From Deltaproteobacteria bacterium (GTDB taxonomy: Bacteria; Desulfobacterota; Desulfobacteria; Desulfobacterales; ETH-SRB1), in NCBI GenBank assembly GCA_030262895.1, contig JAJSZW010000016.1:1531-42878 (forward strand): 41,348 nt of DNA. The letters are read 5' to 3'. The first letter of the stretch is position 1. Each line of letters begins with the position of its first letter. This document shows positions 1 through 7,989 of the stretch, in pieces. The position numbers and the translations under genes were made by a program. Under the pieces are notes generated by a model. The model did no database searches and was not told where the DNA came from. It was given only the letters and a program-made list of their open reading frames with translations.

Positions 1-1
1 T

Positions 2-811
2 ATCCAGGATGCAAACAGCCTTATAATAAAGCCTGCCGACCTGATAGATATTTTGAATCATCTTAAAATGCGTTTTCCACGGATCGAAAGAATAACATCC
101 TATGCGCGGTCCCATACTATTGCGAGGATAAAGGATGATGACCTTAAGGCTATGAAGGATGCAGGTTTAAACAGGATTCATATAGGTCTTGAATCCGGTT
201 CAAACCAGGTCCTTGAAATGGTTAAAAAGGGTGTCACAAAGGAAACGCATATAAAAGCCGGCCTTAAAGTTAAGAAAGCCGGTATGGAGCTTTCAGAATA
301 TGTTATGCCCGGTCTTGGAGGAATAGAACTTTCAGATGTTCACGCAATAGAGACTGCCGATGCATTAAACCGTATAAATCCCCATTTCATAAGGCTTCGT
401 AGCCTGGCCATTCCTAACGGCATCCCGCTTTTTCAGGATTATATTGAGGGTCGTTTTCAAAAATGCACGGAAATTATGATGGTAAAAGAGATCCTGATGG
501 TTATAGAAAATTTAGACGGGCTGACAAGCGCTGTCAAAAGTGATCATATACTGAATCTTTTTGAAGATCTTGAAGGCACTCTGCCGCAGGACAAAGAGCA
601 TATGACAAATATCCTGAAAGATTTTCTGGCAATGCCGCCTGAAAAGCAATGCCTGTATCAGGTTGGAAGAAGGCTTGGGATTTTTTCAGGTCTTGGCGAT
701 ATGGAGAATTCAGGGTTGGCTGCAAAAGCTGAAGATGCATGCATTCAGCTTGGAATTAATCCTGAAAATGTTGATGAAACAATAGATGAGATGATGAAGA
801 GGTTTATTTAG
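2..811 (+). CDS. Radical SAM protein, C-terminal part (5' end outside window)
   Basis: The reading frame is open from base 2 with no stop, so the gene starts upstream of the window and only about 269 residues are visible. The visible part carries the run RIHIGLESGSNQVLEMVKKG, typical of the second half of a radical SAM TIM barrel (Elp3/MiaB/NifB-like superfamily: aGl..i.iGlESGs..vL..mkKg), followed by EYVMPGLGG. The CxxxCxxC iron-sulfur motif would lie upstream and cannot be seen. The C-terminal 90 residues are helical and not recognisable. A TTG at 53 is only an internal codon. It is followed by 188 bp of noncoding DNA and then the kor operon. The substrate cannot be told; family membership is fairly sure. 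Confidence 0.75.
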   Translation: MQDANSLIIKPADLIDILNHLKMRFPRIERITSYARSHTIARIKDDDLKAMKDAGLNRIHIGLESGSNQVLEMVKKGVTKETHIKAGLKVKKAGMELSEYVMPGLGGIELSDVHAIETADALNRINPHFIRLRSLAIPNGIPLFQDYIEGRFQKCTEIMMVKEILMVIENLDGLTSAVKSDHILNLFEDLEGTLPQDKEHMTNILKDFLAMPPEKQCLYQVGRRLGIFSGLGDMENSGLAAKAEDACIQLGINPENVDETIDEMMKRFI

Positions 812-823
812 TCTCCCTTTTTC

Positions 824-852
824 TTGACATTTTTTAGTAAAGTCGAAATATT
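824..852 (+). promoter_or_regulatory. Candidate sigma-70 promoter of the kor operon
   Basis: TTGACA at 824-829 (perfect -35), a 17-bp spacer, then AATATT at 847-852 (4 of 6 matches to TATAAT). It is the only good match between the upstream radical SAM gene and korD. The predicted transcript would run through the 128-bp palindrome at 852-979 before reaching korD. Inference from consensus only. Confidence 0.35.
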
Positions 853-979
853 GATGGCAAAGTAAAAAGCTCCAAATTCAAGGCGCGCAAATCCTGAGGA
901 GAGAGACGTACTTATTGCTACGTCGCAATGACGAAGGATGCGGCGCAACGCTAAAGTTGGACTTATTACGAAGTCATCA
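852..979. repeat. 128-bp imperfect palindrome (MITE/REP-like)
   Basis: The segment starts TGATGGC and ends GTCATCA. The two arms match imperfectly over about 55 bases each, and the tip is a perfect GACGTA/TACGTC stem around a short loop (906-923). The RNA would fold into one long hairpin. No ORF is present. It lies between the putative kor promoter and korD and looks like a dispersed intergenic hairpin element; copy number elsewhere is unknown. Confidence 0.55.
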
Positions 980-999
980 TTAATTGAGAGGAACTTTGA

Positions 1000-1242
1000 A
1001 TGGATGAACCAAAGTTAAAAGAGCATGTCATAAACAGGGACTGGTGCAAAGGGTGCGGTATATGTGTGCATTTTTGTCCTAAAAAGGTGCTTGAGCTTGA
1101 TGATGGTGATAAGGCTTTTGCAAAGCGACCCGAAGATTGTATTTGCTGTAAACTATGTGAATTTATGTGCCCTGATCTGGCGATAGAAATAATTAGCAGT
1201 AGGGGCACGGCGCGCCGTGCCCCTACTAAGGGTTTATTATGA
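1000..1242 (+). CDS. korD: 2-oxoacid:ferredoxin oxidoreductase, delta (ferredoxin) subunit
   Basis: An 80-aa dicluster ferredoxin subunit that passes electrons from the TPP-containing core to ferredoxin. Two CxxCxxCxxxCP motifs are visible: [12 protein letters not shown] (from about residue 16) and [12 protein letters not shown] (from about residue 47), each binding a [4Fe-4S] cluster. GAGAGG stands 9 bp upstream of the ATG. The order delta-alpha-beta-gamma, read with korA, korB and korC, identifies a 2-oxoglutarate-type (Kor/Oor) enzyme. The last 15 residues ([15 protein letters not shown]) are not ferredoxin-like: they are encoded by a perfect 30-bp palindrome that has apparently landed in the 3' end of the gene. 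The TGA stop overlaps the korA start (ATGA at 1239). Confidence 0.93.
   Translation: MDEPKLKEHVINRDWCKGCGICVHFCPKKVLELDDGDKAFAKRPEDCICCKLCEFMCPDLAIEIISSRGTARRAPTKGLL
1198..1227. repeat. Perfect 30-bp palindrome inside the 3' end of korD
   Basis: Two perfect 15-bp arms, AGTAGGGGCACGGCG and its reverse complement, with no loop. It resembles the GTAGGGGCACGGC-type dispersed palindromes of bacteria. It is translated as the tail of KorD, and the AAGGG just after it probably serves as the korA ribosome binding site. Confidence 0.85.
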
Positions 1243-2387
1243 ACGAGAATTTAAAATTTATTCAGGGAAACGAGGTGTGTGTGGAGGCTGCGCTTTATAC
1301 AGGCCTTGATTTTTTTGCAGGTTATCCCATAACACCTTCCACCGAAATTATGGAACATATGGCCAAAAGACTTCCTAAAATAGGGGGCAAGTTTCTTCAG
1401 ATGGAAGATGAAATAGCGTCTTTGTGTGCAATTATCGGCGCATCACTTACGGGTCATAAGGTCATGACAGCTACAAGCGGCCCCGGATTTTCTCTTATGC
1501 AGGAGGCTCTTGGATATGCGATTGTGGCTGAAATTCCCTGCGTAATTGTAAATGTTCAGCGTGGCGGGTCTTCTACCGGCATTCCAACACATGTGGGCCA
1601 GGGGGATGTTATGCAGGCCAGGTGGGGAACCCATGGAGATCACGCAATAATTGTGATGACAGCCTCAAACCATCAGGATGTTTTTGCAATAACTGTGGAT
1701 GCTTTTAATATGGCAGAAACATACAGGACGCCGGTGATACTTCTGTTTGATGAAGTTGTCGGCCATATGCGTGAAAGAATTTTTATTCCGAAAAAAGGAG
1801 AGATTTCTTTGGTGGAAAGGCTTAGGACATCTGTAAAAAGAGGGGTGGATTTTCATCCTTATCTTCCCAGAGAAGACGGGCGTCTTCCGATATCTGATTT
1901 CGGAGGGGTTCATCGTTACAATGTCACGGGCCTGGTTCATGATATGTGGGGTTTTCCGTCAGATAATCCTAAGATCGCTTACGGCCTTGTACGGCATTTA
2001 GTAGATAAAATACAGAACAATACGGATAAAATTGCCAGATATAAGGAATACTACCTGGAAGATGCCAAGACAATACTTATTTCTTATGGTTCTGCTGCCC
2101 GTTCTGCCCTTCATGTAGTAGAAAACCGGAGGGGGAGAGGTGAAAAGCTTGGTCTTCTGGAGCTTCAGACATTGTGGCCTTTCCCGCATTCTCTTGTTCA
2201 AGAGAAATGTGCTGATGCCAAGTATGTGGTTGTTGTGGAGATGAACACAGGGCAGATCCTTCAGTCGGTGAAGATCTGCGTTGACAGGCCGGAGAGGGTA
2301 TTTCTGGCCAACCGCATAGATGGCGTTTTTATAACTCCTACAGACATTAGAAATATCCTGAGGCTTATTGAGGGAAAGGGCGTGTAA
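1239..2387 (+). CDS. korA: 2-oxoglutarate:ferredoxin oxidoreductase, alpha subunit
   Basis: A 382-aa subunit carrying the pyrimidine-binding (PYR) domain and the C-terminal transketolase-like domain of the enzyme that makes succinyl-CoA, CO2 and reduced ferredoxin from 2-oxoglutarate (or runs in reverse). Visible family motifs: YPITPSTEI near residue 30, QMEDEIAS near 55, [14 protein letters not shown] near 80, and [11 protein letters not shown] followed by GQGD near 108. The ATG overlaps the korD stop as ATGA, which implies translational coupling. Only 2 bp separate it from korB. The substrate could be another 2-oxoacid such as branched-chain oxoacids, but the split gene order and KorA-like sequence favour 2-oxoglutarate. 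Confidence 0.92.
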   Translation: MNENLKFIQGNEVCVEAALYTGLDFFAGYPITPSTEIMEHMAKRLPKIGGKFLQMEDEIASLCAIIGASLTGHKVMTATSGPGFSLMQEALGYAIVAEIPCVIVNVQRGGSSTGIPTHVGQGDVMQARWGTHGDHAIIVMTASNHQDVFAITVDAFNMAETYRTPVILLFDEVVGHMRERIFIPKKGEISLVERLRTSVKRGVDFHPYLPREDGRLPISDFGGVHRYNVTGLVHDMWGFPSDNPKIAYGLVRHLVDKIQNNTDKIARYKEYYLEDAKTILISYGSAARSALHVVENRRGRGEKLGLLELQTLWPFPHSLVQEKCADAKYVVVVEMNTGQILQSVKICVDRPERVFLANRIDGVFITPTDIRNILRLIEGKGV

Positions 2388-2389
2388 TT

Positions 2390-3190
2390 ATGGCGATCAA
2401 GGATTACATAAGAGAAAGATTTTTTCCTCATATCTGGTGTCCTGGTTGTGGACATGGGATGGTGCTTAACGGACTTCTCAGGGCCATAGAAAAAATCGGA
2501 TTAGATAAAAACGAAATTGTCATGGTATCGGGTATTGGATGTTCAGCCCGTATTTCAGGATATGTTGATTTTCACACCATGCATACCATTCACGGTCGTG
2601 CCTTGGCTTTTGCGACCGGAATAAAAATGAGCCGCCCTGAATTAAAGCTGATAGTTCCCATGGGGGATGGCGATGCCCTGGCTATCGGCGGAAATCATTT
2701 TATACATGCCGCCCGTCGCAATATGGATATGACTGCAATTGTCATTAACAACCGTGTTTACGGCATGACAGGAGGCCAGTTTTCTCCTTTATCCGGCTAT
2801 GGGACGATGAGTACAACATCACCATATTCAAACATAGACCATGCTTTTGACGTTGTTGAGTTGTCTGTAGCTGCCGGAGCTTCTTTTGTGGGCAGAACAA
2901 CTACATATCATGCTCAACAAATGGCGGATATTTTAGGCCAGGCTATAATTCACAAAGGTTTTTCAGTGGTGGAAATTATGTCCCAGTGCCCCACTTATTT
3001 TGGAAGAAAAAACAGGTTGGGAAGTGCAATTGATATGCTGGAGCATTTCAAAGAAAATACCACGCCCATTGGTTCAAAAGCCAAACAGAAAAACCCCGAT
3101 TTGATAGAAAGAGGAATTTTTGTCCAGAAAAAAATACCCGAGTACTGTGACGAGTACAAGAAGATAATCGAAAGAGCTGTGAAAGATTAG
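2390..3190 (+). CDS. korB: 2-oxoglutarate:ferredoxin oxidoreductase, beta subunit (TPP-binding)
   Basis: A 266-aa subunit that binds thiamine diphosphate and a [4Fe-4S] cluster. CPGCGHG near residue 17 and SGIGCSAR near 49 provide three cluster cysteines; a fourth lies in SQCPTYFGRKN near 203. The TPP/Mg motif is GDGDALAIGG near residue 92 to INNRVYGMTGGQ near 119. Length is normal for the short KorB family. It follows korA by 2 bp and precedes korC by 18 bp, so all four subunits should be cotranscribed. The TPP requirement ties this operon to the thiamine operon at the other end of the window, though that link is only biochemical. Confidence 0.93.
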   Translation: MAIKDYIRERFFPHIWCPGCGHGMVLNGLLRAIEKIGLDKNEIVMVSGIGCSARISGYVDFHTMHTIHGRALAFATGIKMSRPELKLIVPMGDGDALAIGGNHFIHAARRNMDMTAIVINNRVYGMTGGQFSPLSGYGTMSTTSPYSNIDHAFDVVELSVAAGASFVGRTTTYHAQQMADILGQAIIHKGFSVVEIMSQCPTYFGRKNRLGSAIDMLEHFKENTTPIGSKAKQKNPDLIERGIFVQKKIPEYCDEYKKIIERAVKD

Positions 3191-3208
3191 GACGAAAGGA
3201 AATTAAAT

Positions 3209-3751
3209 ATGGAAAGACACAGGCTGGTATTTTCAGGCTCAGGAGGGCAGGGCATTATAACTGCTGCTGTGATACTTGCCGAGGCGGCTGTTCTTCATGA
3301 AAACCTGATTGCCGTGCAGACTCAGTCTTATGGAGCAGAGGCAAGAGGGGGAGCGACCCGTTCAGATGTAATAATTTCTGATTCAGCAATATATTTTCCT
3401 AAGGTTAATCAACCCAATGTTCTTATCTGCCTGAGCCAGGAGGCCTATAACAAGTTTAGTCCCATAATACGACCCGGAGGTCTCCTTATTACAGATACAC
3501 GTTATGTTAAAACGTACATGAAAGTTGATGCACGACAGAGAGAACTACCCATGTATCAGACTGTAATGGAGAAGATAGGCAAGCCAATCGTGTTTAACAT
3601 ATGTATGTTGGGCGCCTTAATAGGTTTGACGGATTTTGTTAAATCCGAGTCAGTTAAAAAGGTGTTAAAAACTCGCATTCCTTCGGATTTTCTTGAGATA
3701 AACGAAAAAGCCCTTGATCTTGGGATAAAGCTGGGGAATGCTTATAAATAG
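3209..3751 (+). CDS. korC: 2-oxoglutarate:ferredoxin oxidoreductase, gamma subunit
   Basis: A 180-aa subunit of the 2-oxoacid:acceptor oxidoreductase gamma family. Conserved features are FSGSGGQGIITAAVILAEAA at residues 8-27 and QSYGAEARGGATRSDVIIS near residues 47-65, both diagnostic. GAAAGGAAA upstream of the ATG is an adequate ribosome binding site. It is the last gene of the operon; a predicted intrinsic terminator lies 140 bp downstream, inside the attC-like site that begins the accessory island. Confidence 0.92.
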   Translation: MERHRLVFSGSGGQGIITAAVILAEAAVLHENLIAVQTQSYGAEARGGATRSDVIISDSAIYFPKVNQPNVLICLSQEAYNKFSPIIRPGGLLITDTRYVKTYMKVDARQRELPMYQTVMEKIGKPIVFNICMLGALIGLTDFVKSESVKKVLKTRIPSDFLEINEKALDLGIKLGNAYK

Positions 3752-3807
3752 GCACCCACTTTTCTTTTCCTTTGATAAATTTTGCATCACCATTTTATTT
3801 ATCAGTC

Positions 3808-3891
3808 GCCCTAATGCGTCAGCCGTGTAGGAAACCGCTGAGCGAACCGGCGAGGTTCCCCACGTCGGCTGACGCGATGCAATTGTTGGGT
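3808..3891 (-). other. attC-like recombination site 1 (integron cassette end)
   Basis: Read on the minus strand, just 26 bases after the stop of the C1 peptidase gene, the site starts ACCCAAC (3891-3885), a perfect inverse core site RYYYAAC. Then follow GCGTCAGCCG (3875-3866), an imperfectly paired middle, the perfect complement CGGCTGACGC (3825-3816), and ATTAGGGC (3815-3808), which differs from GTTRRRY at the first base. Order and orientation are those of an attC behind a minus-strand cassette gene. The arms have no clear extrahelical base, and the terminal core is degenerate, so the site may be inactive. Confidence 0.6.
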
Positions 3892-3914
3892 GTCCGCCCG
3901 AAGGCGCCCTTTTT
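3888..3914 (+). terminator. Intrinsic terminator downstream of korC
   Basis: GGGTGTC (3888-3894) pairs with GGCGCCC (3903-3909) over 7 bp with two G-U pairs, around an 8-base loop, followed by TTTTT (3910-3914). It faces the kor operon and shares bases with the attC-like core site. Confidence 0.6.
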
Positions 3915-3917
3915 CCT

Positions 3918-4835
3918 TCAGATGCCGAACTGCTTTGTGTCAATCCACTCCATGCGCAGCAAGGACCAGAAGTCCATGGCCAGTTTGCTTATCACATAGT
4001 CGTAGGGTAGCCACCCGTAGCCCTGGTCTCCCCATCCTGTGCCCCATGAGTTGCGAATAAGCAGGGCGCCGGTGGTTGTCTTGTTACACTTCGTGTTTTT
4101 TATCTTTTTCCTGTCGTCGTAACCGACTGCCACGATGGCGTGGCCCCACTGCGCTTGTTCGCCGGGACATGGGTATGGAATTCCACCTTTCACATCGCAC
4201 GAACTGAACGACGGGAATCCCCAAAAACCAAACATTGAGGGAATCCCGGCAACTAAATATTTCTTGACTTTGGTCAGAACCTTGCTTGCTGGGACATTGG
4301 CTCCCAAGGAATCATGACAGAAGTACCGCAAAGCTTCGTAGTTGTCCGCCACGGCATACACGAAGCTCGCCGGCTCTTTGTCGAAGTCAGGTTTGACATC
4401 CGTGTATGGCCAGTACTTCTCATCTGGAACACCGCAGAGCGCTAAAGCTCCCATCGTGTTCCTCAGCCAGGCTCCCGTATCCCCGGTTACTTGCATCAGA
4501 TTGCGCGTTGCTTTGTAGACAAAGAGGCGAGATCCCTCGATGTGCTTACTGAACGCTCGGCGCTGGAAGTACTCGACTATCCCCACCGCGGCATGTGCCG
4601 TACACGATCCCAGGCTCTTCTGGTTCTCGACCGGTGAGCACCAAGTCCTGAGATCGACGGTTGCCGATGGCGCCATCAGTTCTCCGCTCTTGGGCAACCC
4701 CAATTTTTTAGCCATTTCCGCGATCTCCGGCTCTGCATCCGTGAAATCTCGCAGATCCGGCAGGGGCGGCAGCCACCCTGTACCCACAGGGAGCCCTACA
4801 TCCGGAACCTCTACTGGTTGATACGTATCATACAT
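3918..4835 (-). CDS. C1 family (papain-like) cysteine peptidase, no signal peptide
   Basis: A 305-aa protein with the full papain catalytic set: oxyanion Gln in VENQKSLGSCTAHAA (Q72), nucleophile Cys78, catalytic His in WGHAIVAVGYD (about H232) and Asn in RNSWGTGWGDQGYGW (about N262). The N-terminal 60 residues are Pro-rich (VGTGWLPPLPDLRDF) and resemble short prosegments of bacterial C1A proteins. No signal peptide or membrane segment is seen, so it is cytosolic or exported by another route. A strong AAGGAGG stands 8 bp before the ATG. It lies 129 bp downstream of the CLCA-like gene in the same direction, probably one transcript, and is followed by attC-like site 1. GC content is higher than in the neighbouring intergenic DNA. 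The family is sure; the substrate is unknown. Confidence 0.88.
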   Translation of the reverse strand: MYDTYQPVEVPDVGLPVGTGWLPPLPDLRDFTDAEPEIAEMAKKLGLPKSGELMAPSATVDLRTWCSPVENQKSLGSCTAHAAVGIVEYFQRRAFSKHIEGSRLFVYKATRNLMQVTGDTGAWLRNTMGALALCGVPDEKYWPYTDVKPDFDKEPASFVYAVADNYEALRYFCHDSLGANVPASKVLTKVKKYLVAGIPSMFGFWGFPSFSSCDVKGGIPYPCPGEQAQWGHAIVAVGYDDRKKIKNTKCNKTTTGALLIRNSWGTGWGDQGYGWLPYDYVISKLAMDFWSLLRMEWIDTKQFGI

Positions 4836-4964
4836 TTTTCACGCCTCCTTTTACTGAATTGTTGTTAAACCTATCCTTCTGCAAACAACATGCTTCACCC
4901 CTAATCCTGACTCTTTTTTTTACCACCTCCTTTCTGAGACGCCACCTCCATGCGCCTAATATGC

Positions 4965-7706
4965 TCAGGATTTTTTGCTTTTCCGCATTAAATAACCGAT
5001 TAAAATAAGCGCGATAATGATAAGCAGGACGTAGTAGAAATTAAACTCGGTAGCCTTATCCCCTACGTCAAGCACCTTGGCTTGTTCCATTATAGTTCCG
5101 CCAAATTGCACTTTTAGATCACGCGTCCCGTGTTTTGCCTCTTTATGTACGGTGAAGTGCAGGATGTAAGATTGGCTGAGCGCCTCTTCTTCTTGGTCGT
5201 CCTGAGCCGGTTTTTTTTCTTCGACAGTAACATCCACTCCCTGTCCCAATGAAACACGTAACTGACTGATAAGCGCTCGGAGATTCACTATCTTAAATTC
5301 AAACTGTCCGGATTTTCCGGGAGTAATTCTCAAAACATCTTCCAGCTTTGGAATGATAATTCGCGGTTTCTTGCGATCATCGTCCTTATCACGGTCGGCA
5401 AGATTGATAACACCGGTTGCCCAGGCCTTAAAAGCCGACTTATTCCCCAGCTCATAATCTTTCTCAATCATGTCCAGGGTTGTACCTGGTTCATATTTCA
5501 CATAGGGCGCCGGCCTGGAATTTTCGGTAATCTTGAAATTCACTTCGGCGCGAAGTTTTGTTGTGCGCAGTTTTTGGTCGCGAAGCAGTTTTTTCAAATT
5601 TTCGTCACTCAAATCGATCAAAGCAGAATAAATACCGTCTTCCGCCTGAATATCGATACCGGTGGAACCGTCATCCTTCATGGGGACTACCGTGATGAGA
5701 TCGCCCGCCATATACAGACTGACGTCAACTATCAGATCGGTTAATGGATACCTGAAGGAAAGCTGCGCACGCACCGGCAGGACATTGTCGGCTGTGAAAT
5801 CCTCAAACCAGACTTGCCCTTTGAGTTCGCGGTTATCGGCATAGGCGGTGATTTCAATTTTTTCATCAGGCAGCCCTGAATCATCAATACCGGCAATATA
5901 ATACTTCCATATTCCCAGCTTGGGAGCGCCGACTTCGACACCGTTGAAACGTCCTTTCAGGGCAACGTTGTTGGGCGATAATGACGAAAAGGTTGTGCTA
6001 CCTGGATCTTCGAGATGGATTGTCAGTGATTTTGAGGCGTCGCCTGCATGCAGAAAGACGTAGAATTGCAGCTCTCTTGTTTTAGGCGGTACCTCAAACT
6101 GCCCGCCAAAAACCTGAGTCTTGCCCAGTGTTACTTTTTCATCCATTTTCCCCTTAAAGGCAAAAATCGGGGTTTTCCCGCGACCGGTGGAGAACTTCCT
6201 TGTCATGATCATTTTAAGTTCAGCCGCGTCGTCGCGTTCGGAAACCGGCGTTGTGGTACCGGATGTACCGGAGGCGATCGAGTCCATGGTTGTGGCATCG
6301 GCGTTGCCAAAAGAGAAGGTATGAATTCTAATGCCGCGTTCATTTGCCCGGGTCACCTGATCCCAGAGGCTGGGGCCCGTGGTTTGACGTCCGTCCGACA
6401 TCAGGTAGATTTCCGCGCTGCTGACGCCTGCCTCCCCGTGAGTTGCTATGAGCCGGTCAATAGCCGTTTCGAGCGCTATGGCGATATTTGTCAGCCCGGA
6501 AGCATTTCTGAAGCTTACGAAAGGCAAATCATTTGTCGGGTCATAGGCAGCATATGGGAACAATTCCTCGACACTTTCATTGTAAAGATAGGTGCCGATA
6601 ATATCAGTTGGATCTGAGCTGTGATAGAGGAACATGCCGGCCTCCTGCACAAATTGCGCTGCCGTTACACCGTCGGTGGTGACGCCCATGGACCCTGATC
6701 TGTCAAGAAGCAGCACAGTTCCGGGGTGTGGTTCATCATCGCCGATAAAAACAATATCAACGTCAGGGCGGGCGCCCGGATCGGCAAAAGTGCCTTCTGT
6801 ATGCACACCGGAAAGATCGACATGTTCCAGAGGCAGGAGGCTCCATTCGTCCTGGGCAAAGGGCATTGTAAAACCGTGATGGGTGCGGTCCGGTCCGTCG
6901 TTGGTCGCATCGGCGTCACTGAGTAATCCGGGTGTTAAAACTTCCCCGGTTGTCGTGCCCGGCCCCGGCTGATCATAATCAACAACAATCCGGGCGTTTG
7001 AGGTATCAACATACAAATGCGGGAAGTTGCTGGACATAACGGTATTGGGATCACCTGTTGTAACGTCCACCAGAAATGAAGCGCTGCCATCGATTGTTCC
7101 TTGATAGTAACCTCCTGACTTAGCATAGCGGTCAGGCAATCGGTAAAAATAATGACCCAGTTCATGGTGGACAACATCATGAATGCAGGTTCGATAGGCC
7201 GAGTTCAACGACATCTGAGAGTCTGAGTTTACCCAGCCCCCGGTGGGAGCTGACGAACCGCCCACACCGACATTCCATTTGATATCGGCACTGGTCCAAG
7301 CACGGCCCTGGTCTGATACATAAACTCTCCGCAAATAATGCTCCCCTTCTGTGGCCGCATGAATGTGGTCGGCAAGTTTATCGAGGTCGCCCTGAATTTT
7401 TTCACGGCCTGTGCACGAACCGGTGCCGCCTGGGCAGGAGGGGGGACTGTTGGGAGCGCCGAGATTACTTCGGCTGGCATTTGTTGCATCACAAGAGAAT
7501 CCACCGGGAAGAGTATCAGCTTCTGTGATGGTGTCGTCGAGGCTTGCGCCTGCTACGTCAAGATTATCGTACGAAATCCAGAGTGTTATTCCACCATCGT
7601 TTGCGATAACTGCCGCTGTAGCGAGGTTTGGGGTCAACGACAATCCTACCGCCAGAAAAAAGACAAAAGTACTTAAAAAAACACTTTTTGTAATAAACCT
7701 TTTCAT
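4965..7706 (-). CDS. Secreted, membrane-anchored CLCA-like protein: zincin + von Willebrand A + C-terminal TM
   Basis: A 913-aa protein. Residues 1-32 are a signal peptide (KRFITKSVFLSTF then a hydrophobic stretch and ATAA). A zinc-protease motif HELGH at 181-185, followed by YFYRLPDRY, matches the HExxH...DEY arrangement of calcium-activated chloride channel regulator (CLCA) proteins. A VWA domain follows with MIDAS DRSGSM at 335-340 and MSDGRQTTG. The region around residues 650-720 (PVRAQLSFRYPL, AEDGIYSA) resembles the beta domain found before C-terminal anchors. A TM helix (about 888-906, YYVLLIIIALILIGYLM) precedes RKSKKS, so the bulk is outside the membrane. AAGGAGG lies 8 bp before the ATG. 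It is paired with the C1 peptidase gene. The family is inferred from domain order; a role in adhesion or proteolytic processing is a guess. Confidence 0.82.
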   Translation of the reverse strand: MKRFITKSVFLSTFVFFLAVGLSLTPNLATAAVIANDGGITLWISYDNLDVAGASLDDTITEADTLPGGFSCDATNASRSNLGAPNSPPSCPGGTGSCTGREKIQGDLDKLADHIHAATEGEHYLRRVYVSDQGRAWTSADIKWNVGVGGSSAPTGGWVNSDSQMSLNSAYRTCIHDVVHHELGHYFYRLPDRYAKSGGYYQGTIDGSASFLVDVTTGDPNTVMSSNFPHLYVDTSNARIVVDYDQPGPGTTTGEVLTPGLLSDADATNDGPDRTHHGFTMPFAQDEWSLLPLEHVDLSGVHTEGTFADPGARPDVDIVFIGDDEPHPGTVLLLDRSGSMGVTTDGVTAAQFVQEAGMFLYHSSDPTDIIGTYLYNESVEELFPYAAYDPTNDLPFVSFRNASGLTNIAIALETAIDRLIATHGEAGVSSAEIYLMSDGRQTTGPSLWDQVTRANERGIRIHTFSFGNADATTMDSIASGTSGTTTPVSERDDAAELKMIMTRKFSTGRGKTPIFAFKGKMDEKVTLGKTQVFGGQFEVPPKTRELQFYVFLHAGDASKSLTIHLEDPGSTTFSSLSPNNVALKGRFNGVEVGAPKLGIWKYYIAGIDDSGLPDEKIEITAYADNRELKGQVWFEDFTADNVLPVRAQLSFRYPLTDLIVDVSLYMAGDLITVVPMKDDGSTGIDIQAEDGIYSALIDLSDENLKKLLRDQKLRTTKLRAEVNFKITENSRPAPYVKYEPGTTLDMIEKDYELGNKSAFKAWATGVINLADRDKDDDRKKPRIIIPKLEDVLRITPGKSGQFEFKIVNLRALISQLRVSLGQGVDVTVEEKKPAQDDQEEEALSQSYILHFTVHKEAKHGTRDLKVQFGGTIMEQAKVLDVGDKATEFNFYYVLLIIIALILIGYLMRKSKKS

Positions 7707-7797
7707 TTCCCGTTACCTCCTTAATCATTTAAGTTTTTTGCAAAAAGTATCATGCTTAAAGGTATTCAAAGGCTGAAAGGCCATTTCACAATCAAAA

Positions 7798-7856
7798 AGC
7801 TAACCCGCTAATCAGCCGCGTGGCTTTTTGCGTCGGCTGAATTAGCCTTGTTGTGT
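7798..7856 (-). other. attC-like recombination site 2, with an intron start in its core
   Basis: Plus-strand arms GCTAATCAGCCG (7807-7818) and CGGCTGAATTAGC (7834-7846) are complementary over 12 bp except for one unpaired base in the right arm, the extrahelical base that marks attC hairpins. On the minus strand the site runs from ACACAAC (7856-7850) to GTTAGCT (7804-7798), each one mismatch from RYYYAAC and GTTRRRY. The loop is short (about 15 nt). The plus-strand TTGTT (7848-7852) is immediately followed by a group II intron 5' end, exactly as known for IIC-attC introns. Confidence 0.65.
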
Positions 7857-7983
7857 GCCGGGCACTGCACGCATTCTCAAGGGTAAGTATATACTATAAT
7901 TGAGGTATATTGCAAATCCCTGATCCATCTGGATGGAGGCGAAGGATGTAGCAGTATGGCAACTGTATATCGGTGACGGTATA
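7853..7983 (+). mobile_element. Group IIC intron, 5' fragment (copy 1, truncated)
   Basis: It begins with GTGTG (consensus GUGYG) and is about 90% identical to the first 133 bases of the intron at 9035, with homology starting at the same base in both copies. It stops abruptly at 7983 after CGGTGACGGTATA. The sequence that follows is unrelated and enters an inverted-repeat-bounded segment. It keeps the 5' end and lacks the 3' end, the reverse of the usual 5'-truncated retrotransposition product, so a later deletion or insertion probably cut it. Confidence 0.65.
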
Positions 7984-7989
7984 CTCATT

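Noticed and set aside
6048..6617. A 189-aa open frame on the plus strand inside the CLCA-like gene
   Set aside because: Antisense shadow of a long conserved ORF with VWA and zincin motifs; no ribosome binding site.
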